A program made the translations under genes and the position numbers. Of a stretch of DNA of 12,377 nt, positions 5,543 through 12,377 are shown piece by piece; within the stretch, counting starts at the first letter, position 1, and each line of letters begins with the position of its first letter. The notes under the pieces were generated by a model that was not told the origin of the DNA, made no database searches, and worked only from the letters and a program-made list of their open reading frames with translations. The stretch is from NCBI GenBank assembly GCA_900544525.1, contig UQVN01000077.1, forward strand, positions 1-12,377, written 5' to 3'. This DNA comes from an uncultured Eubacteriales bacterium (lineage in GTDB: Bacteria > Bacillota > Clostridia > Lachnospirales > Lachnospiraceae).

Positions 5543-7984
5543 ATGAAATATGGTTATTTTGATGACCAACAAAAAGAATATGTCATTACAACTCCAAAGA
5601 CTCCTCTTCCTTGGATTAACTATCTTGGAAATGAAGGATTTTTCTCTTTAATCTCAAATACTTGTGGAGGTTATAGTTTTTACAAAGATGCAAAACTTCT
5701 TCGCCTCACTCGTTACCGTTATAACAACGTGCCTGTTGATACAAACGGAAAATATTATTACATCAAAGATGGCGATACCATTTGGAATCCAGCATGGCAA
5801 CCAACAAAAACGGATTTAGATTCCTATGAATGTCGTCATGGACTGGGATACAGCCGTTTTACGGCTTCCAAAAACGGAGTAAAAAGCACGTTAACCGCTT
5901 TTGTTCCTTTGCATGACAATTGTGAAATCAACCATCTTGTTTTAACAAACAATACAAATACCGTAAAAGAGCTTACATTAACTTCTTATATCGAATTTTG
6001 TTTCTGGAATGCTGTTGATGATATGACGAACTTCCAAAGAAACTATAGCATTGGAGAAGTGGAAATCACTGGTTCAGAAATTTATCATAAGACGGAATAT
6101 CGAGAAAGAAGAAATCATTATGCCGTTTATTCTGTCAACTGTCCAATTGATGGTTTCGATACGAACCGTGACGCTTTCTTAGGCGCTTACAATGGGGTTG
6201 ATACTCCTGAAACAGTCATAAAAGGAGAAGCTGGAAATACGGTTGCCAGTGGCTGGGGCGTTATTGGCTCTCATCATTTAAAAGTTACCTTACAGCCAAA
6301 CGAATCCAAATCTTTCATCTTCCTTCTTGGCTATATTGAAAATGAAGAAGATGAAAAATGGGAATCTTTAAATGTCATCAATAAAAAACCTGCAAGAGCA
6401 TTAATTGAAAAGTATCAGACAGAAGAACAAGTCCTTTTGGCATTAGAGCAATTAGCTTCCTACTGGGATTCTCTTCTTTCTAAATATACCCTTTCTTGTG
6501 AAGATGAAAAGCTCTCTCGCATGGTCAATATTTGGAACCAGTATCAATGTATGGTTACCTTTAATATGTCCAGATCCGCTTCCTATTTTGAATCTGGAAC
6601 TGGACGGGGTATGGGATTTCGAGATTCTTGCCAAGACTTACTAGGATTTGTTCATTTAATTCCAGACCGTGCAAGAGAAAGAATTTTAGATATTGCAGCC
6701 ACTCAATTTGAAGATGGTAGCGCTTATCATCAATATCAGCCTTTAACCAAAAAAGGAAACTTAGATATCGGTAGTGGATTTAATGACGATCCTCTTTGGT
6801 TAATCGCAGGCACTGCTGCTTACTTAAAAGAAACTGGAGACTTTTCTATTTTAGAAGAAATGGTGGACTTCGATAACGATCCTACAAAAGCGGATACCTT
6901 ATTTGAACACCTTCGTCGCTCCTTCCAATATACAGTCACTCATTTAGGCCCTCATAATCTGCCATTAATCGGAAGAGCGGACTGGAATGACTGCTTAAAC
7001 TTAAACTGTTTCTCGAAACATCCAGGGGAATCTTTCCAGATTACAGGCCCTTCTGAAGGCCCTGTTGCGGAATCCGTGTTTATCGCTGGAATGTTTGTAA
7101 AATATGGACTTGAATATGCAAAAATTGCGGAATTAAAGGGATTTTCTAAAGAAGCCCAACGAGCAATGGAAGAAGTAAATAAAATGTATGATGCTGTCTT
7201 AGACGCTGGCTGGGATGGCGAATGGTTCCTACGCGCTTACGACGCTTATGGAGAAAAAATCGGTTCCAAAGAATGTGAAGAAGGTAAAATTTTTATTGAA
7301 TCTCAAGGTTTTTGTGTATTAGCAGGCATTGGGGTAAAAGAAGGTCTTGCCTTAAAAGCACTGGAATCTGTTGAAAAACACTTAGATACGAAATACGGCA
7401 TTATGCTACAACAACCTGCCTATTCCAAATATTATTTAAACCTTGGTGAAATTTCTTCTTATCCACCAGGATACAAAGAAAACGCTGGTATTTTCTGCCA
7501 TAACAACCCTTGGATTTCCATTGCAGAAACGGTTGTTGGAAGAGGAAATCGTGCCTTTGAAGTGTATAAAAAGACTTGCCCTGCTTACATTGAAGATATT
7601 AGCGAAATTCATAGAACCGAACCTTATGTATATTCTCAAATGATCGCTGGTAAAGATGCTCCATTCCATGGAGAGGCCAAAAATAGCTGGCTTACAGGGA
7701 CGGCTGCTTGGACTTTTGTCAATGTCTCTCAGTTCATTTTAGGAATTCAACCAGAATATACAGGACTTTCTATTAACCCTTGTATTCCTTCTGATTTCGA
7801 ACAATTGCATATCAAACGTTATTTTAGAGGCGCTTGGTATTTCATTACAATAAAAAATCCAAATCATGTGGAAAAAGGGATTGCCTCTATGACAGTCGAT
7901 GGTAAGAAAGTGACTACTAAGACAACAATTGTTCCATTTGAAGAAGGAAAGAAAGAATATCATGTGGAAGTCATCATGGGATAA
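5543..7984 (+). CDS. GH94 phosphorylase, probable cellobiose phosphorylase
   Basis: An 813-residue glycoside phosphorylase. Cellobiose phosphorylase splits cellobiose with inorganic phosphate into glucose and alpha-glucose 1-phosphate, in the cytoplasm. The protein strongly resembles clostridial cellobiose phosphorylases (about 811 residues) from end to end: start MKYGYFDDQQKEYVITTPKT, central MVNIWNQYQCMVTFNMSRSA (about 327-346), ending VEVIMG. The domain order is that of GH94: an N-terminal beta-sandwich (about 1-290), a helical linker, an (alpha/alpha)6 barrel (about 320-735) and a C-terminal beta-sheet. The general acid is Asp483 in GRADWNDCLN. Probable phosphate ligands are Arg360 (GFRDS), His653 (FCHNN) and the SWLTGTAAW loop (about 715-723). 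There is no signal peptide. One oddity is Cys363 in FRDSCQDL, where I recall Asn as usual. GGAGG lies 8 nt before the ATG. It lies between yesL and GH43 on the same strand. Other GH94 activities (longer cellodextrins, laminaribiose) are less likely but not excluded. Confidence 0.92.
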   Translation: MKYGYFDDQQKEYVITTPKTPLPWINYLGNEGFFSLISNTCGGYSFYKDAKLLRLTRYRYNNVPVDTNGKYYYIKDGDTIWNPAWQPTKTDLDSYECRHGLGYSRFTASKNGVKSTLTAFVPLHDNCEINHLVLTNNTNTVKELTLTSYIEFCFWNAVDDMTNFQRNYSIGEVEITGSEIYHKTEYRERRNHYAVYSVNCPIDGFDTNRDAFLGAYNGVDTPETVIKGEAGNTVASGWGVIGSHHLKVTLQPNESKSFIFLLGYIENEEDEKWESLNVINKKPARALIEKYQTEEQVLLALEQLASYWDSLLSKYTLSCEDEKLSRMVNIWNQYQCMVTFNMSRSASYFESGTGRGMGFRDSCQDLLGFVHLIPDRARERILDIAATQFEDGSAYHQYQPLTKKGNLDIGSGFNDDPLWLIAGTAAYLKETGDFSILEEMVDFDNDPTKADTLFEHLRRSFQYTVTHLGPHNLPLIGRADWNDCLNLNCFSKHPGESFQITGPSEGPVAESVFIAGMFVKYGLEYAKIAELKGFSKEAQRAMEEVNKMYDAVLDAGWDGEWFLRAYDAYGEKIGSKECEEGKIFIESQGFCVLAGIGVKEGLALKALESVEKHLDTKYGIMLQQPAYSKYYLNLGEISSYPPGYKENAGIFCHNNPWISIAETVVGRGNRAFEVYKKTCPAYIEDISEIHRTEPYVYSQMIAGKDAPFHGEAKNSWLTGTAAWTFVNVSQFILGIQPEYTGLSINPCIPSDFEQLHIKRYFRGAWYFITIKNPNHVEKGIASMTVDGKKVTTKTTIVPFEEGKKEYHVEVIMG

Positions 7985-7999
7985 ATATTTTACCTATCG

Positions 8000-8029
8000 T
8001 TTACACACCACTTTTAAATTACCTATATT
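8000..8029 (+). promoter_or_regulatory. Candidate promoter for the GH43 gene
   Basis: TTTACA (8000-8005) and TATATT (8024-8029) are separated by 18 nt, each one mismatch from consensus. It lies in the 114-nt gap between GH94 and GH43 and 69 nt before the GH43 start codon. No terminator is seen in this gap, so GH43 may also be transcribed by read-through from upstream. Confidence 0.35.
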
Positions 8030-8098
8030 CATGGAAATGATGAAATAATTTTAAGAATATAACAAATAAAAAATATAACCATTTATTAGGAGCGCACT

Positions 8099-9634
8099 AT
8101 GTTTTATACAAATCCAATTATCAAAGGTTTTTATCCGGATCAAAGTGTTTGCAGAGTCGGTGATACTTACTATCTCGTTTGTAGCAGTATGCAATATTTT
8201 CCTGCGGTACCTCTTTTTGAAAGCAAAGATTTAATCAATTGGACACAGATTGGCCACTGCTTAACAAGAGAAAGTCAAATCGATCTTTCTACTGTTCCAA
8301 GCTCTGGGGGAGTCTTTGCTCCAACGATCCGCTATCATGAAGGCCGTTTTTATATGTGTACAACCAACTCCACCTCTCGCCGTAACTTTTTTGTTTGGAC
8401 CGATAATATTTACGGAGAATGGTCGGAACCTATTTATATCGAACAAGATGGAATCGATCCTTCTTTATTTTTTGACAACGGAAAAACTTATTTTTTAAGC
8501 ACTGGTCTTGATGACGACGGTGTTGATGGAATTGTTCAATGTGAAATTAATATTGAAACGGGAGAAAAATTGACAAAAAGCCAAGTGATTTGGCTTGGTT
8601 CTGGGGGACGTTATGTAGAAGGCCCTCATATGTATCAGATCAACGGCTACTACTATTTATTAGCCGCGGAAGGCGGAACAGAATATGGGCATATGGTAAC
8701 TTATGCCCGTTCTACTTCTCCGTATGGCCCTTTTACCCTTTATAAAGACAACCCAGTTTTAACGAATCGGAACCTAGGTGGATATGAGATTCAAGGGGTA
8801 GGGCATGGAGATTTAATTGAAGATACGAATGGAAACTGGTGGCTTTTCCATCTTGGCTTTCGCCAAATTGGAAAATGGCTTCCTTTCCACCATCTTGGTC
8901 GTGAAGTATTTTTAAGTCCTGTCACTTGGACAGAGGATGGTTGGTTTCTTGCAGGAGAAAATGGAACAACAAGAAAAGAATTTCCTCTTCCAAAACAGAA
9001 AAATGACTCCTTAGATTCCAATCTCCAAAAGGAACCAACAGAAAACTTCTTGCAAAAGGACAAAAAACGTTTCACATTTGATACAATCGACTTTAATAAA
9101 GAATTCGCCTATCTTCGAATTCCTGAAAAAAATCATTATCAATTTAATGAAAAACAACTTGATTTAATAGGAACATCTACAACATTAGATATGATAGGCT
9201 CTCCCACTTGGATTGGACTTCGTCAAAAAGATTTCTTAGGAACTCTTTCTTGTACCATAAGCCTTACGAGTGGGGAAGCAGGCATTACCGTTTTTATGGA
9301 TGAAGCCCATCATTATGACCTTGCCTTACGAAAAAATGAAGAACACTATGAAGTGGTTGAACGCTTAAATATTGGAGAAATCAAATCGATTCAACATTCT
9401 TATTCTCTTAACGAAAAAAATAAAGCAACTCTTTTTATTGAATTTGATAACGAACACTATCACTTCTTTTTAATCGAGAATGAAAAACAAATTTCTCTTG
9501 GAAAAGCTAGTACCCGTTATCTTTCTTCCGAGGTAGCTGGTGGTTTTACAGGGGTCTTCTTTGGACTTTATTCTATTGATTCGGAAGAAAATGGGGTAGG
9601 AACTTTTACAGATTTTTGTTGCGAGTATTCATAA
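8099..9634 (+). CDS. GH43 glycosidase, probable beta-xylosidase or alpha-L-arabinofuranosidase
   Basis: A 511-residue inverting glycoside hydrolase that would trim xylose or arabinose from imported oligosaccharides in the cytoplasm. It starts TNPIIKGFYPDQSVCRVGDTYY, the usual first blade of the GH43 five-bladed propeller. The catalytic triad is recognisable: base Asp14 (YPDQS), pKa-tuning Asp120 (GIDPSLF) and acid Glu174 (VEGPHMY). Other family marks are SKDLINW (42-48), GGVFAPTIRY (70-79) and GHGDLIED (235-242). The propeller ends near residue 300. A charged linker follows, then a C-terminal beta-sandwich (about 325-511) like the beta-xylosidase C-terminal concanavalin-like domain. Length fits GH43 enzymes of the XynB type (about 510-540). 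There is no signal peptide. AGGAG lies about 6 nt before the ATG. It is the last gene of the plus-strand run and meets the FUSC gene head-on. Beta-xylosidase is favoured over arabinofuranosidase from the two-domain layout, but specificity cannot be settled from sequence. Confidence 0.85.
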   Translation: MFYTNPIIKGFYPDQSVCRVGDTYYLVCSSMQYFPAVPLFESKDLINWTQIGHCLTRESQIDLSTVPSSGGVFAPTIRYHEGRFYMCTTNSTSRRNFFVWTDNIYGEWSEPIYIEQDGIDPSLFFDNGKTYFLSTGLDDDGVDGIVQCEINIETGEKLTKSQVIWLGSGGRYVEGPHMYQINGYYYLLAAEGGTEYGHMVTYARSTSPYGPFTLYKDNPVLTNRNLGGYEIQGVGHGDLIEDTNGNWWLFHLGFRQIGKWLPFHHLGREVFLSPVTWTEDGWFLAGENGTTRKEFPLPKQKNDSLDSNLQKEPTENFLQKDKKRFTFDTIDFNKEFAYLRIPEKNHYQFNEKQLDLIGTSTTLDMIGSPTWIGLRQKDFLGTLSCTISLTSGEAGITVFMDEAHHYDLALRKNEEHYEVVERLNIGEIKSIQHSYSLNEKNKATLFIEFDNEHYHFFLIENEKQISLGKASTRYLSSEVAGGFTGVFFGLYSIDSEENGVGTFTDFCCEYS

Positions 9635-9640
9635 GTTCAT

Positions 9641-9701
9641 AGAAAGTGTGTGTTGCACTTTTTTAGTAACTTTTAGTTACTTCTAGCAATACACACTATC
9701 T
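9641..9701. terminator. Bidirectional terminator hairpin, also a palindromic repeat copy
   Basis: AGTGTGTGTTGC (9645-9656) pairs with GCAATACACACT (9686-9697), 11 Watson-Crick pairs plus one G-U. It extends by three more pairs (AGA/TCT) after one mismatch. Inside, AGTAAC (9665-9670) pairs with GTTACT (9676-9681). It lies between the stop codons of the converging GH43 and FUSC genes, and its right arm overlaps the FUSC stop codon at 9696-9698. Function as a shared terminator is inferred from position. The 9645-9697 part is the better-preserved copy of the repeat also found at 4660-4711. Confidence 0.65.
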
Positions 9702-11573
9702 AATTTTATAAGCCTCTTGAAAGAGGCTTAATTCTCTACAAAGTTCTGAAATCTCTTGTATTTCTTTTATATTCTTGTATTGTATTTCTCGATTCTGTTC
9801 GATATCGTTTGCCATTCGAATATAGACAAGTATTAATTCTCCTAACTGTTTTTCATCTAAGGTTAGTTTTCCTTTATCGATACAATATTTTGATAACAAA
9901 TAGCTCATATGCTCTAAAGCAAAAAACGCTGGCCATAATCTATCCAGTTTTTTGCTTTCTTTTGAAAATTCACCAAGAGCATAGGTATAGGCCATTTTCA
10001 AGTTATCAAAATCCATATCCAATTTTTGTTTTATGATACTACCGTTATGCTCTTCATCACTATATTGTAGATAAACGAGCACTCTTGCATGGCTTCTAAG
10101 TAATTCCGCGATTAAATAATTAATTCTCTTGGATGCAGATTTATAACTAATAATGTAAGTACCTACTACACCAATGAGCGATCCAATAATAATATTGGTA
10201 ATACGATATCCCGCAAAATACATTGTATTATAGATTTGAGCTGAATTCTCAGCGATTAAAATGGCATTTGCCGTTATAAAGATAGCTGCTAAAGCATAAT
10301 TTTGGGTAATAGCAACTTCAATTAATATGGTTAATACCATATAAAATAGGACAAGTAAAATTCCTTTTGGCTGAATGCTTAAAATCACAATGGATAAAAA
10401 GATTCCTACTATCGTACCGAGGGAACGCTGTATGGCTCGATTTAATGTAGACGCTATCGTTGCTCCACACATAACAGCAGCACAAGATAAAGTAATCCAA
10501 TATGGTTTTATAACATCTAATTGATAAGCGATTACGGCTGACATAGCCAATACGACACCATATCGTATAGAGTAAGAACATATAATAGAATCTTTATGAA
10601 AAAATTCCTTTAGCTTATGAAATACCGAAGGTTTTATAAGATTTACTTCTTTTTTCATCTCTTGTTCTGGCATCGTTATGATTGTCTCGATGCCATAGAT
10701 AATTTCTAATAATTCTGTATATATTTCATCATGTTGTATCTGTTTTTTTTCTATTTCTGTTTTATCATTAATTGGAATATAAGAAGATATTTTCTTAATT
10801 CTTTCTGTGAGCTCTTTTGGTAATGTTTGGTTCTTATTGGAATGAATCTTTGACAGCTCTAAAAAAAGAAAATTAGCCTGTTCATTCAGTAAAACTAAAC
10901 GTTCAAAAAATGCAGATTCTTTCCACGGCATATGTCCAATGGCTAATATCTCTTCTGTTTCTTTTAATGTCTTAACAACTTTGTTTCGAACACTTGTTAT
11001 ATCACAGCTTCCAATTGCTTCTGAAAATTGTCCTAAAACTAAATATAACTGTTTTATTTTTTTCAGTTCTGGACCATGGGGGTTAAAAAAGTACCCGATC
11101 ATACTAACTCCCCAGCACAATAAAGTAACTAGAAAAATAAGGAAGATAATAATAGGGATTTCTTGTTTCTCTAAGTCCATTCCTGTAAACATCATAAATA
11201 TCATAACAAAGAAGACAGGACCTGGACCTGCGACTTTTAACGTACCACATATAAAAAGAACAATTGCTCCTATCAAAGCAACCGTCACTACCACTAAAAT
11301 AGGATAAGGCCTTGTAAAGATTCCTAACGCCACAGATGCTGTTATACCAATAGATACAAAAAACATTTTCTTCATACGCTGGGCATAGGGTTCATAAAAC
11401 ATATATAAGTATGCAAATCCACCCATCGACGCCAAAAGCCCGTACCGAATTTGATGAAAAAGCAATCCCATTAAAATCGGAAACGCTCCACAGATGGCTG
11501 CCCCAATTGGCTTCTCCCATGAGATAGGATTTCGATTGATTTTAAAAACATCTTTTACTACTTTTTTCAACAT
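9696..11573 (-). CDS. FUSC-family membrane transporter-like protein
   Basis: A 625-residue membrane protein of the fusaric acid resistance/aromatic acid exporter superfamily (FUSC, YccS/ALMT-like). It has two membrane blocks. The first covers about residues 20-170 with roughly five or six helices (from ISWEKPIGAAICGAFPILMG). The second covers about 335-485 and includes the family signature LNRAIQRSLGTIVGIFLS. Hydrophilic helical regions lie between them (about 175-330) and at the C-terminus. This duplicated arrangement is normal for the family. Two ATGs lie upstream in frame (11597, 11618). The start at 11573 is chosen because GAGGA (complement of 11582-11586) sits 8 nt before it, while the others lack a well-placed ribosome binding site. 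Members export aromatic acids or related compounds, but the substrate here is unknown. It converges on GH43 and is probably unrelated to the sugar pathway. Confidence 0.8.
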   Translation of the reverse strand: MLKKVVKDVFKINRNPISWEKPIGAAICGAFPILMGLLFHQIRYGLLASMGGFAYLYMFYEPYAQRMKKMFFVSIGITASVALGIFTRPYPILVVVTVALIGAIVLFICGTLKVAGPGPVFFVMIFMMFTGMDLEKQEIPIIIFLIFLVTLLCWGVSMIGYFFNPHGPELKKIKQLYLVLGQFSEAIGSCDITSVRNKVVKTLKETEEILAIGHMPWKESAFFERLVLLNEQANFLFLELSKIHSNKNQTLPKELTERIKKISSYIPINDKTEIEKKQIQHDEIYTELLEIIYGIETIITMPEQEMKKEVNLIKPSVFHKLKEFFHKDSIICSYSIRYGVVLAMSAVIAYQLDVIKPYWITLSCAAVMCGATIASTLNRAIQRSLGTIVGIFLSIVILSIQPKGILLVLFYMVLTILIEVAITQNYALAAIFITANAILIAENSAQIYNTMYFAGYRITNIIIGSLIGVVGTYIISYKSASKRINYLIAELLRSHARVLVYLQYSDEEHNGSIIKQKLDMDFDNLKMAYTYALGEFSKESKKLDRLWPAFFALEHMSYLLSKYCIDKGKLTLDEKQLGELILVYIRMANDIEQNREIQYKNIKEIQEISELCRELSLFQEAYKIR

Positions 11574-11639
11574 TTTATTTTTCCTCGCATGTATCATAAG
11601 TTTGTCACCAACCAGCATAAATGATAAACTTAAAGGCCC

Positions 11640-11661
11640 CTATGATTTTATTTTATCATAG
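11640..11661. promoter_or_regulatory. Palindrome upstream of the FUSC gene, candidate operator
   Basis: The arms CTATGAT (11640-11646) and ATCATAG (11655-11661) are perfect inverted repeats around an 8-nt AT spacer. The palindrome is 66 nt before the chosen FUSC start. Related ATGATAA and ATCATA sequences occur nearby (11621-11627, 11593-11598). A 22-nt dyad of this size suits a dimeric repressor of the TetR or MarR type, which often control exporter genes. It contains a TATGAT -10-like hexamer on the minus strand, so binding could block the promoter. This role is inferred. Confidence 0.4.
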
Positions 11662-11877
11662 AAAGCCTTCGTGGTATACCCTATTTCATTTGTAGACTTT
11701 ATTTTGCACACTATACTTTCTACGCATTTTTATGAAATTATTTTCCATCACTATCTAGATAGGCATATTTCTCACTATAATATTAAGAAATAAATTTAAA
11801 TATGGAATAAATTTGTTCAAATTTCTAATAATATTCTTCGTATTTTTCTACAAGCTTTTTTTCTTTCCCTATCACAA

Positions 11878-11910
11878 AAAATAGAAGGTACAATTACTAC
11901 CTTCTATTTT
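11878..11910 (-). terminator. Rho-independent terminator after the transaldolase gene
   Basis: A perfect 13-bp stem is formed by AAAATAGAAGGTA (11878-11890) and TACCTTCTATTTT (11898-11910) around a 7-nt loop. On the minus strand it is followed by a T run (TTTTTTGTG, partly within the stem) and begins 9 nt past the transaldolase stop codon. Confidence 0.88.
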
Positions 11911-11919
11911 CTCTCTGTT

Positions 11920-12377
11920 TTATTGTCCAAATACCGCTTTATAATCCGCTTGGAATTTTTCAATTCCCTGATCGGTCAGTGGATGTTTTGTCATCTGCTC
12001 TAACACTTTATATGGAACGGTTGCAATATCCGCTCCTGCTTTTGCACAGTCAATGACATGAATTGGATTTCTTACACTGGCACAAATAATCTCTGTTTCG
12101 ATTCCATGCACTTGAAATATTTCTGTAATATCATAAATTAAATCGATTCCTGCCATGGAGATATCATCTAAACGTCCTAAAAATGGAGATACATAAGTAG
12201 CCCCTGCTCTTGCCGCTAATAACGCTTGCGCTGCTGTAAAAATAAGAGTCACATTGGTTTTAATTCCTTCTCTTGAAAGAACTTTGACTGCTTTTAAACC
12301 TTCCACCGTCATTGGAATTTTCACAACCATATTTGGATGGATTTTCGCAATTTCTCTTCCTTCTGCAATCATTCCTT
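11920..12377 (-). CDS. tal: Small transaldolase (TalC/MipB family), C-terminal part
   Basis: The last 152 codons of a gene whose start lies beyond the right edge. By alignment with E. coli fructose-6-phosphate aldolase about 65 residues are missing, so the Met at 12372-12370 is internal. Transaldolase moves a dihydroxyacetone unit between sugar phosphates in the pentose phosphate pathway, in the cytoplasm. Numbering from that Met, the Schiff-base lysine is Lys18 in NMVVKIPMT. Other family segments are IKTNVTLIFTAAQALLAARAGA (37-58), YVSPFLGRLDD (60-70) and ADIATVPYKVLEQMTKHPLTDQGIEKF. Phe64 stands where E. coli fructose-6-phosphate aldolase has Tyr131. Phe there is a mark of true transaldolases of this small subfamily, so transaldolase is favoured over the aldolase. 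The visible part is intact and has its own terminator. A link to pentoses released by GH43 is possible but rests only on proximity. Confidence 0.9.
   Translation of the reverse strand, partial: GMIAEGREIAKIHPNMVVKIPMTVEGLKAVKVLSREGIKTNVTLIFTAAQALLAARAGATYVSPFLGRLDDISMAGIDLIYDITEIFQVHGIETEIICASVRNPIHVIDCAKAGADIATVPYKVLEQMTKHPLTDQGIEKFQADYKAVFGQ

Larger units (their letters stand above)
11574..11919. other. Intergenic region upstream of the FUSC gene
   Basis: This 346-nt AT-rich stretch holds several dyads and no convincing gene. They are the 22-nt palindrome at 11640-11661, a perfect 12-nt palindrome CTATCTAGATAG (11751-11762), the dyad AAATTTG-TT-CAAATTT (11809-11824) and the transaldolase terminator (11878-11910). 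The FUSC promoter must lie here on the minus strand. Several TATAGT-like -10 candidates exist, none with a good -35. Confidence 0.5.

Noticed and set aside
10939..11307. Plus-strand open frame of 122 codons inside the FUSC gene
   Set aside because: It lies opposite a well-supported membrane protein gene, has no ribosome binding site that I can see and no recognisable family; it is a shadow frame.
11574..11618. Longer N-terminus for the FUSC protein, from the ATGs at 11618 or 11597
   Set aside because: Neither has a well-placed ribosome binding site, while GAGGA is spaced 8 nt before the ATG at 11573.
11751..11762. Perfect 12-nt palindrome CTATCTAGATAG
   Set aside because: It is short, self-complementary AT-rich sequence with no second copy or clear promoter beside it, so it was not given a separate regulatory call.

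Overview
The window looks like chromosomal DNA of a low-GC Gram-positive anaerobe, most likely a Clostridia member of the Lachnospiraceae type. This rests on the AT-rich sequence, strong AGGAGG-type ribosome binding sites, a clostridial cellobiose-phosphorylase-like enzyme and a LplA/LplB/LplC-type sugar transporter. The species call is inference. I see no tRNA, rRNA, CRISPR array, insertion sequence or phage gene.

Layout. The left edge (1-305, minus) holds the N-terminus of an ABC exporter-type membrane protein. Positions 494-4424 (minus) hold a carbohydrate importer. It is transcribed permease (LplB type), then permease (LplC/YtcP type), then a large lipoprotein solute-binding protein, and it closes with a hairpin terminator at 427-461. 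No ATPase gene lies beside it. Divergent from it, on the plus strand, are a small YesL/DUF624 membrane protein (4786-5415), a GH94 phosphorylase very like cellobiose phosphorylase (5543-7984) and a GH43 glycosidase (8099-9634). Converging on these from the right is a FUSC-family membrane protein (9696-11573, minus). The right edge holds the C-terminal two thirds of a small transaldolase (11920-12377, minus) with its own terminator.

How the genes may work together (inference). The binding protein and two permeases would import a plant-derived oligosaccharide. GH94 and GH43 have no signal peptide and so should act in the cytoplasm. GH94 would split a beta-glucosyl disaccharide with phosphate to give glucose 1-phosphate, saving ATP, and GH43 would release xylose or arabinose. 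The transaldolase would suit pentose metabolism, but its placement may be chance. YesL is a frequent companion of such importers and has no established activity.

Regulatory structure is the most interesting part. The binding-protein gene and the permease operon each carry a nearly identical 42-nt element in the same orientation (37 of 42 bases match). It includes a TTTGTT-N7-AACAAA-like dyad and a probable promoter. Upstream of the permease copy, a 13-nt direct repeat recurs 21 nt apart, as expected of an AraC-type activator site. A separate approximately 52-nt palindromic repeat occurs twice, once between the divergent units and once at the GH43/FUSC convergence.
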